From positions 1 to 5,615 of the forward strand of contig JAFZNF010000097.1 in NCBI GenBank assembly GCA_017553025.1: DNA of 5,615 nt, written 5' to 3'. Numbering within the stretch: the first letter of the stretch is position 1; the number at the start of each line of letters is the position of its first letter. This DNA comes from Clostridia bacterium. Lineage in GTDB: Bacteria; Bacillota_A; Clostridia; UBA1381. A program made the translations under genes and the position numbers. Below are positions 1 to 4,464 of the stretch, piece after piece. Below the pieces are notes generated by a model. That model was not told where the DNA came from, did not search any database, and worked only from the letters and a program-made list of their open reading frames with translations.

Positions 1-66
1 GCATATCATACCTATGCAAAAAGTCATTGCAGCAAGCCCGATTGCTTTTATGCCAAGTTTAAGCAT
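1..66 (-). CDS. 5' end of an unidentified gene with a hydrophobic N-terminus (partial)
   Basis: Only 22 codons lie inside the window: MLKLGIKAIGLAAMTFCIGM followed by I and C, and then the window ends. The start is supported by a GAGGTGG ribosome binding site (complement of 72-78) placed 5 bases before the ATG. Two lysines followed by an uncharged stretch rich in Ala, Gly, Ile, Leu and Met suggest an N-terminal signal peptide or a membrane segment, so the product is probably secreted or membrane-bound. A weak -10-like element, TATAAA on the minus strand (complement of 86-91), lies just upstream without a convincing -35. The gene is divergent from the tRNA gene. No function can be given from so short a piece. 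Confidence 0.6.
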   Translation of the reverse strand, partial: MLKLGIKAIGLAAMTFCIGMIC

Positions 67-131
67 ATATACCACCTCACGCCGTTTTATATAACATACT
101 ATGTGCGATTGCGTTTTTTGTGCTGAAACTC

Positions 132-160
132 TTGCATATTTGGAATAGCTATGTTATAAT
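132..160 (+). promoter_or_regulatory. Promoter of the tRNA-Arg gene
   Basis: TTGCAT (132-137) and a perfect TATAAT (155-160) are separated by 17 bases, and a TG at 152-153 adds an extended -10. The expected start of transcription is near 167, which leaves a short 5' leader of about 13 bases before the mature tRNA for RNase P to remove. This is a textbook sigma-A type promoter, as expected for a stable RNA gene. Confidence 0.85.
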
Positions 161-179
161 GATTGAGTTTTAGGATTAT

Positions 180-256
180 GTTTTCGTAGCTCAGCAGGAT
201 AGAGCGACCGCCTCCTAAGCGGTAGGCCGGCGGTTCGAATCCGCCCGAGAACGCCA
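180..256 (+). tRNA. tRNA-Arg (anticodon CCT, reads AGG)
   Basis: All arms fold. The acceptor stem pairs 180-186 with 246-252 (one G-U pair), with discriminator G253 and an encoded CCA at 254-256. The D stem GCTC/GAGC is 189-192 with 202-205. The anticodon stem is 207-211 with 219-223, and its loop CTCCTAA places the anticodon CCT at 214-216. A five-base variable region follows. The T stem is 229-233 with 241-245, with the standard TTCGAAT loop. The arginine identity bases A20 (199) and C35 (215) known from E. coli are present. The gene stands alone with its own promoter and terminator. It would read the AGG codon. Confidence 0.97.
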
Positions 257-294
257 AAATCGACAAGTTTCGACAAAACTTGTCGATTTTTTTT
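257..294 (+). terminator. Intrinsic terminator of the tRNA-Arg gene
   Basis: An uninterrupted inverted repeat pairs 257-270 with 276-289 around a five-base loop (271-275). The outer A-T pairs run into a stretch of eight Ts (287-294). The stem begins at the base right after the CCA, so the 3' trailer of the precursor is essentially the terminator hairpin itself. Confidence 0.9.
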
Positions 295-306
295 GTATTA
301 ACACTA

Positions 307-335
307 TTGCAAAAAATGCTCTAACATGTTAAAAT
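307..335 (+). promoter_or_regulatory. Promoter of the leader and small-protein gene
   Basis: TTGCAA (307-312) and TAAAAT (330-335) are 17 bases apart, and TG at 327-328 gives an extended -10. Transcription should start near 341-343. That creates a leader of about 180 bases before the ATG at 522. The site lies just after the tRNA terminator, so this unit is transcribed independently of the tRNA. Confidence 0.7.
322..331. repeat. Perfect palindrome TAACATGTTA overlapping the -10 element
   Basis: This ten-base perfect palindrome covers the end of the spacer, the extended -10 TG and the first two bases of the -10 hexamer. In that position a bound dimeric regulator would block RNA polymerase, so it is a possible operator. 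It does not match an operator I can name, and a palindrome of this length in AT-rich DNA can arise by chance. Confidence 0.35.
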
Positions 336-351
336 AAATATGCGAAACAAT

Positions 352-369
352 ATTTATTTTCGAATAAAT
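352..369 (+). other. Leader hairpin 1 with TTCG loop
   Basis: ATTTATT (352-358) pairs with AATAAAT (363-369) around the tetraloop TTCG, a loop type that stabilises RNA hairpins. All seven pairs are A-T, so it is weak on its own. It lies about ten bases after the predicted start of transcription. Confidence 0.4.
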
Positions 370-371
370 CT

Positions 372-424
372 TACAGGTGTGTATTTTTTTGATAAAAATA
401 CACGCTCTATTTCATACACCTGTA
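372..424 (+). repeat. Nested inverted repeat: two-tier leader hairpin
   Basis: The outer stem pairs TACAGGTGT (372-380) with ACACCTGTA (416-424), nine perfect pairs. Directly inside it, 381-388 pairs with 394-401, eight perfect pairs with the loop TTGAT. A 14-base single-stranded segment (402-415) is left on the 3' side. The inner stem can grow to ten pairs (379-403) at the cost of the top of the outer stem, so two competing forms exist. It is not followed by a T-run and so is not a terminator. It is the best candidate for a sensing or binding domain of the leader. Confidence 0.6.
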
Positions 425-461
425 TTGGGGTTTATTTGAAAAGTTGTTTCGCAAACAAGCG

Positions 462-486
462 AGCGATGTATTTTTTGTGCATAGCT
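462..486 (+). promoter_or_regulatory. Candidate antiterminator hairpin
   Basis: AGC (462-464) pairs with GCT (484-486), and ATGTA (466-470) pairs with TGCAT (478-482). There is one G-A mismatch between (465, 483), and one of the pairs is a G-U wobble. The 3' arm takes up bases 478-485, nearly the whole 5' arm of the terminator, so forming this hairpin would prevent termination. It is weaker than the terminator hairpin, as expected of a conditional structure, but the pairing could be coincidental. Confidence 0.4.
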
Positions 487-503
487 TTGCTGTGCACTTT
501 TTT
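477..503 (+). terminator. Leader terminator directly upstream of the small-protein gene
   Basis: GTGCATAGC (477-485) pairs with GCTGTGCAC (489-497), nine pairs including one wobble, closed by a TTT loop. It is followed at once by six Ts (498-503). This is a good intrinsic terminator, yet it sits between the only convincing promoter and the ribosome binding site of the next gene, 18 bases before its ATG. Expression of that gene therefore needs readthrough, which points to regulated termination. Confidence 0.7.
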
Positions 504-521
504 ATTTGGAGGTAAAATAAT

Positions 522-755
522 ATGCACTTAAAACTTGAATTATTAAAAGGGGCAATTTTTGACGCAATAACATCGGGACTAACCTATTCAGAAATTGATG
601 CGGACGAGATTGCCGACACAACTGCTATAAAGGCGTTATCAGAGATAAAAGAAATAATAAGAGATGAAAAAAAAGAGGATTTTGATGTGGTAGAAGAAAT
701 TGTGAGCGTTTTTGAAAAATATAACATCGATATAGGCGGAAGACACGATTTTTAA
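522..755 (+). CDS. Small acidic protein of unknown function (77 aa)
   Basis: The start is set by a strong GGAGG site (508-512) nine bases before the ATG. The 77-residue product has about 19 acidic and 9 basic residues, so it is strongly negative, with no signal peptide, membrane segment or cysteine. It is probably a soluble cytoplasmic protein, mostly helical: a hydrophobic N-terminal part (LKLELLKGAIFDAI), a DADEIADTTA turn-rich stretch, a charged helix around residues 37-52, then VVEEIVSVFEKYNID and a GGRHDF tail. I do not recognise the family and give no function. It stands alone between its regulated leader and a terminator whose stem begins inside the stop codon. The leader terminator suggests that its synthesis responds to a signal. 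Confidence 0.8.
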   Translation: MHLKLELLKGAIFDAITSGLTYSEIDADEIADTTAIKALSEIKEIIRDEKKEDFDVVEEIVSVFEKYNIDIGGRHDF

Positions 756-791
756 AACAAAAAAAGCGGCTGTAAGCCGCTTTTTTGTTTT
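754..791. terminator. Bidirectional terminator between convergent genes
   Basis: GCGGC (766-770) pairs with GCCGC (776-780) around the loop TGTAA. It is flanked by a run of seven As on the left (759-765) and six Ts on the right (781-786), and the pairing continues through C758-G787 and further A-T pairs with one bulge. It works in both directions. It overlaps the stop codon of the small-protein gene on the left and that of the clpE-like gene on the right. Confidence 0.9.
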
Positions 792-3090
792 AAGCTAAAG
801 TTAATGCCGTAATCTCGATTTCATCGCCTTTTTTGTCTGCTATAATATGCATACCCTCAGAAATGGTGTTTTTGAGTGCAAAGTCTGCGAGTTTATCTTC
901 AATAAGGGTTTGAATAGCGCGCTTTAGAGGTCTTGCGCCGTATTTTATATCAAAGCCTTTATCCAAAATCAGAGCCTTTGCACTTTCCGTGACCTCGATT
1001 TCTGCGCCTTTTTGAGCCATTCTTTCGGTGATATCCGAAAGCATAAGGTCAACAATTCTTCTGAGCTCATCTTTTGTAAGCGGGGAGAAGGTTACAACCT
1101 CATCAATCCTGTTTAAAAATTCGGGGCGGAAACGCTCTTTTAAGCTCTTTTCAACATTGTTTTTAATAGTTACGGCGTTATCTGAATTAAATCCGATAGA
1201 TGCAGAGTCAAACTCTGAGCCTGCGTTAGTAGTCATAATAATTATTGTGTTTTCAAAATTAACAATCTTTCCGTGACTGTCCGAAACTCTGCCGTCGTCC
1301 AAAATTTGGAGGAACAAATTGAAAATTTCGGGGTGGGCTTTTTCAATTTCGTCAAGCAAAATGACAGAATACGGCTTTCTTCTGACCTTTTCGGTAAGCT
1401 GACCTGCCTCGTCATAGCCTACGTACCCCGGAGGTGAGCCTATTAGCTTTGAAACAGAGTGTTTTTCCATAAATTCTGACATATCAAATCGAATTAACGC
1501 GTCCTCGTTATCAAACATAACCTCTGCAATGGTTTTTACAAGCTCAGTTTTGCCGACACCCGTAGGTCCTGCAAATATGAAGGAAACGGGACGGCGTTTA
1601 AATGTAATATCCGCCCTTCCGCGCCGTATAGCTCGGCAAACTGCACTGACAGCGTCATTTTGACCGATAACGCGTTTGTGTATTCTGTCCTCCAAGCACA
1701 GAAGTTTTGTGGTTTCGCCCTCTGTCAGTTTATGCACGGGGATTTTTGTCCAGTTTTCTATGACAGCCGCGACATCTTCTAAGGTAACAACCGCATTTTT
1801 TGCCTCGGCTTCCTTTATTTTAAGCTCTTCTTCAAGCTCAAGCCTTTCTTGTTTAAGTCTTGCCGCCTGTTCAAAATCTTCGCCCGCAGCTGCGTCCTGT
1901 GACAGTGCATCAATTTCTGAAAGGCGCTGCTTTATTTTTGCCGCCTGATAAAGCGGGATATTCCTTAGATTTACCGCAGATGATGCCTCATCAATAACGT
2001 CTATTGCCTTATCGGGCAAAAAACGGTCGGTAATATAGCGTTCGCTCATACGGCAGGCAGACTCTAAAATTTCGTCGGGTATTGTTACCTTATGATAATC
2101 TTCATAGTAATCCTTTATTCCGCGCAGAATTTCTATAGACTCCGAAACGCTTGGCTCATCAATTAAAACAGGCTGAAAACGGCGCTCTAAAGCGGTATCC
2201 TTTTCAATATGCTTTCTGTATTCATTAAGAGTTGTAGCACCTATAATCTGAATTTCGCCTCGCGCTAAAGCAGGTTTTAAGATGTTTGCGGCACTCATTG
2301 CGCCTTCTGCATCGCCTGCTGCAACAATATTATGAATTTCGTCGATTACTAAAATGACGTTTCCTGCTTCTTCCGCCTCAATAAGAAGATTTTTAAGACG
2401 TGCCTCAAACTGACCGCGGAACTGCGTTCCTGCAACAAGTGCGGTAAAATCGATAAGATAGAGCTGATATCCCAAAAGTTTTGGCGGAACTTTTTCCTCC
2501 ACAATACGGCAGGCAAGACCCTCTGCAATTGCAGTTTTGCCGACGCCCGGCTCACCCAGAATTACGGGATTGTTTTTTGAACGTCTGTTAAGTATCTGAA
2601 TTACCCGGTCAATTTCTGTGTTACGGTTTACAACGCGGTCAACCTTTCCTGATTTTGCCATTTCTGTAAGATTGGTGCCGTAGGCGTCTAACATACTCTT
2701 TTTCTTGCCGAATTGATTTTTCTTGGGCGGTTTTGTGCCTTTTTCCGACTTGTCCGCAGACTCTTTCCCCGGCATAAACTGGGAGAGGAAACCAAGCGGG
2801 AAAGTATGCGCTCCGCCCTCTTCACCGTTTGGTTCGTCGTTTTGCGGCATAAATGCCTCAAGATTTTCGGGATTTGCGCCTATATTTTCCATAAAATCCG
2901 ACATTTCGCTGTTTAAATTCTCAATATCGGAATCGGTTATTCCCATCTTTTCAATCATATCATTTATAGGTCCGATGCCAAGCTCTTTAGCACAGGCAAG
3001 GCAAAGTCCTTCATTAGTTGTCTTATTTCCCTCCATCTTTGTTATGTAAATAACGGCAGGGTTCTTGTGACAACGAGAACATAATTTCAT
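790..3090 (-). CDS. clpE: ClpE-like AAA+ unfoldase with N-terminal zinc finger
   Basis: This 766-residue Hsp100 ATPase unfolds substrate proteins and, with ClpP, degrades them in the cytoplasm. The N-terminus has a four-cysteine zinc finger (C4, C7, C30, C33) in place of the Clp-N repeat domain, which is the ClpE arrangement rather than that of ClpC or ClpB. A linker rich in Asn, Glu and Lys follows (about 55-135). The first AAA module has Walker A GEPGVGKT (179-186), Walker B VILVIDE (245-251) and arginine finger region LERRF (301-305). The middle region (about 380-430) has a UVR-like segment [20 protein letters not shown]. The second module has GPTGVGKT (508-515), VILLDE (576-581), FLNRID (658-663) and sensor-2 GARPLKR (718-724). 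The loop SIGF (631-634) matches the IGF/LGF ClpP-docking loop, so a ClpP partner is likely. The start has GGAGG eight bases upstream. It is somewhat longer than Bacillus ClpE (about 700 aa), mainly through the linker; some databases would label it ClpC. No CtsR or CIRCE box was seen. Confidence 0.93.
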   Translation of the reverse strand: MKLCSRCHKNPAVIYITKMEGNKTTNEGLCLACAKELGIGPINDMIEKMGITDSDIENLNSEMSDFMENIGANPENLEAFMPQNDEPNGEEGGAHTFPLGFLSQFMPGKESADKSEKGTKPPKKNQFGKKKSMLDAYGTNLTEMAKSGKVDRVVNRNTEIDRVIQILNRRSKNNPVILGEPGVGKTAIAEGLACRIVEEKVPPKLLGYQLYLIDFTALVAGTQFRGQFEARLKNLLIEAEEAGNVILVIDEIHNIVAAGDAEGAMSAANILKPALARGEIQIIGATTLNEYRKHIEKDTALERRFQPVLIDEPSVSESIEILRGIKDYYEDYHKVTIPDEILESACRMSERYITDRFLPDKAIDVIDEASSAVNLRNIPLYQAAKIKQRLSEIDALSQDAAAGEDFEQAARLKQERLELEEELKIKEAEAKNAVVTLEDVAAVIENWTKIPVHKLTEGETTKLLCLEDRIHKRVIGQNDAVSAVCRAIRRGRADITFKRRPVSFIFAGPTGVGKTELVKTIAEVMFDNEDALIRFDMSEFMEKHSVSKLIGSPPGYVGYDEAGQLTEKVRRKPYSVILLDEIEKAHPEIFNLFLQILDDGRVSDSHGKIVNFENTIIIMTTNAGSEFDSASIGFNSDNAVTIKNNVEKSLKERFRPEFLNRIDEVVTFSPLTKDELRRIVDLMLSDITERMAQKGAEIEVTESAKALILDKGFDIKYGARPLKRAIQTLIEDKLADFALKNTISEGMHIIADKKGDEIEITALTLA

Positions 3091-3120
3091 TATATATTCC
3101 TCCGATTAAAGTTAGAAACT

Positions 3121-3148
3121 ATTGTAACACAATAAGTGAAAATATAAA
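3121..3148 (-). promoter_or_regulatory. Promoter of the clpE-like gene
   Basis: On the minus strand, TACAAT (complement of 3121-3126) is preceded by TGT, an extended -10. A TTTATA -35-like element (complement of 3143-3148) lies 16 bases further up. Transcription should start near 3114, leaving a short leader before the GGAGG site (complement of 3099-3103). The -35 matches only four of six consensus bases, so the assignment rests on the -10. The -10 lies inside the perfect inverted repeat TATTGT-AAC-ACAATA (3120-3134), which could be an operator. Confidence 0.55.
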
Positions 3149-3181
3149 AGAGTTTTTTTGATAAATTTACAGTTTATTAAT

Positions 3182-3658
3182 TTATTTGTGGTATGTTTCG
3201 CCTGCGCTTATTTTAAAAGCGCGGTAAATCTGTTCTAAAAGCACAACCCGCATAAGCTGATGCGGAAGAGTTATCTTTCCGAAACTGATGCGCATATCAG
3301 AGGCGGATTTCACCTTTTCGCAAAGTCCCAACGAACCGCCTATAATAAACGTAATATTGGAATTCTCAGCCTTTATGCTATCAAGCCTTTTGGAAAATTC
3401 CGTACTTGACAGCCCGTTCCCCTCGATGCACATAGCTATTTTAAAGCTGTTTTTCGGGATTTTAGAAAGGATTGAGATGCCCTCCTTTTCAAGGATAAGA
3501 GCCTCCTCTTTTTGCGATGCGTTTTCAGGGATTTTTTCGTCCTTTATCTCTATAATATCAACTGAGGCAAAACGTGAAAGGCGTTTTTTATATTCAGATA
3601 TAGCGTCATAGAAAAACCTTTCCTTGATTTTGCCTACTGAAACCACAGTTATTTTCAT
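3182..3658 (-). CDS. rlmH: 23S rRNA (pseudouridine1915-N3)-methyltransferase RlmH
   Basis: RlmH uses S-adenosylmethionine to methylate N3 of pseudouridine 1915 in helix 69 of 23S rRNA, on assembled 70S ribosomes. The 158-residue length is the usual family size. The SPOUT trefoil-knot signature is complete: FIIGGSLGL (104-112), then ISFGKITLPHQLMRVVLLEQ (124-143), IYRAFKI and the conserved C-terminal YHK. The N-terminus MKITVVSVGKIKE is also typical. The ATG overlaps the stop of the upstream walJ-like gene (ATGA), so the two are translationally coupled. A GGGGG Shine-Dalgarno stretch lies nine bases upstream, inside the last codons of walJ. No terminator follows, so some transcripts may continue into clpE. 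Confidence 0.97.
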   Translation of the reverse strand: MKITVVSVGKIKERFFYDAISEYKKRLSRFASVDIIEIKDEKIPENASQKEEALILEKEGISILSKIPKNSFKIAMCIEGNGLSSTEFSKRLDSIKAENSNITFIIGGSLGLCEKVKSASDMRISFGKITLPHQLMRVVLLEQIYRAFKISAGETYHK

Positions 3659-4455
3659 TTTGAAGTACCCCCTTTAGCAGAAGATAAAAAAGCGGTTGGT
3701 TCGTATCTTTTTGCAACGGCTAAGGAGAAGTCTTTGCCCGGTATAATGCCGTTTGCTTTTGCAAGCTCGGCGGTTTCTAAAATCGCCGCTTTCGGCGTAT
3801 TATTGTCGGCGGAAAGGTGCGCAAGCATTATATGCCTTGTTCCGCTTTCTAAAAGTTTTAAAACCGTTTCGGACGCGGCTTTGTTTGAAAGATGTCCGAA
3901 ATCACCCAAAATACGGCGCTTTAAAAATTCGGGATAACGCCCGTTTTTAAGCATAGCAAGGTCGTGATTTGACTCAAGAATAACGGCAATACTTCCTCTT
4001 ATGCTGTCAAAAATATAATCGTTCATATTCCCGATATCTGTTGCTAAGGAAAGTTTACTGTTTTTTAGGAAAAAGCTGTATCCTACAGGATCTATCGCGT
4101 CGTGCGGGATAGAAAAAGGCTTTATTCCGATTGTGCCTATTTCAAAATCCTTGTTAGGTGATATATATTTAGTGTTTTTCTCCGATATACCGCAATTTTT
4201 CATAGCGTTATGCGTTTGTTCGGTCGCAAAAACGGGCAGACCGTACTTCTTTGATACGACGCCTGCCCCTTTTATATGGTCGGAATGTTCGTGCGTAATA
4301 AGTATAGCGGTTAAATTTTCGGGTGATATTCCGATAGACCAAAGCAGTTCTTCAAGACGAGATGCAGTAAGTCCGCAGTCGGTTAGCAGAACTGTTTTTC
4401 CGTCGGAAATTACAGAACAATTCCCTGTTGAGCCGCTTACAAGTGATAAAAACAT
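3655..4455 (-). CDS. walJ: WalJ/YycJ-like metallo-beta-lactamase fold hydrolase
   Basis: This 266-residue cytoplasmic protein of the YycJ/WalJ family belongs to the metallo-beta-lactamase fold superfamily, whose members are mostly nucleases or other hydrolases. Visible metal-site motifs are TDCG (25-28), HEHSDH (55-60), H118 in IPHDA, D140 in ATDIG, and GHLS (187-190) with AHLS (212-215). ESNHD at 161-165 is also family-like. In Bacillus, WalJ sits at the end of the walRKHI cell-wall regulator operon with rlmH nearby. Its exact substrate is not settled, with links to DNA metabolism and cell-wall/division coordination reported. Here rlmH overlaps its end by four bases and murA lies nine bases before it, which supports the assignment. 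The ribosome binding site is weak (a GGAG within the murA end is 15 bases away), so translation probably depends on coupling to murA. The walRKHI genes are not in the window. Confidence 0.9.
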   Translation of the reverse strand: MFLSLVSGSTGNCSVISDGKTVLLTDCGLTASRLEELLWSIGISPENLTAILITHEHSDHIKGAGVVSKKYGLPVFATEQTHNAMKNCGISEKNTKYISPNKDFEIGTIGIKPFSIPHDAIDPVGYSFFLKNSKLSLATDIGNMNDYIFDSIRGSIAVILESNHDLAMLKNGRYPEFLKRRILGDFGHLSNKAASETVLKLLESGTRHIMLAHLSADNNTPKAAILETAELAKANGIIPGKDFSLAVAKRYEPTAFLSSAKGGTSK

Positions 4456-4464
4456 ATTCTTTTG

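Larger units (their letters stand above)
342..521 (+). promoter_or_regulatory. Structured 5' leader, candidate riboswitch or attenuator of unknown class
   Basis: The leader runs from the predicted transcription start to the ATG of the 77-residue protein. Reading 5' to 3' it can form a small AT hairpin (352-369), a larger branched hairpin (372-424), a 6-bp hairpin (444-449 with 453-458), an antiterminator-like hairpin (462-486) and a terminator hairpin with a T-run (477-503). The last two share bases and cannot form together. The ribosome binding site (GGAGG, 508-512) follows only four bases after the T-run. No T-box, purine, SAM, TPP, fluoride or other riboswitch signature that I know was recognised. 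Alternatives are a stand-alone small RNA of about 160 nt ending at 503, or a target for an RNA-binding antiterminator protein. Confidence 0.5.

Noticed and set aside
444..472. Second promoter inside the leader (TTGTTT, 17 bases, TGTATT)
   Set aside because: The -10 matches only four of six bases, and the transcript would start inside the terminator hairpin. It cannot be excluded, but it is much weaker than the 307-335 promoter.
342..503. T-box leader or another known riboswitch class
   Set aside because: No T-box AGGGTGG-type sequence and no core I recognise from the purine, SAM, TPP, FMN, lysine, glycine, cobalamin, fluoride or guanidine classes. A covariance-model search would be decisive.
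340..531. Open frame of 63 codons on the plus strand inside the leader
   Set aside because: Its ATG coincides with the predicted transcription start and has no ribosome binding site. It runs through the hairpins and overlaps the well-supported start at 522, and its composition looks like translated AT-rich DNA.
1676..1948. Serine-rich 90-codon frame on the plus strand
   Set aside because: It is antisense to the UVR-like middle region of the clpE-like gene; the serine runs are the complement of Glu/Lys/Leu codons.
2713..3049. Plus-strand frames of 67 and 108 codons opposite the start of clpE
   Set aside because: They are shadows of the zinc-finger and linker coding region, with no ribosome binding site and no recognisable protein features.
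3104..3181. CtsR or CIRCE box upstream of clpE
   Set aside because: No GGTCAAA heptad repeat and no TTAGCACTC/GAGTGCTAA pair is present; the nearest A-rich stretch does not fit.
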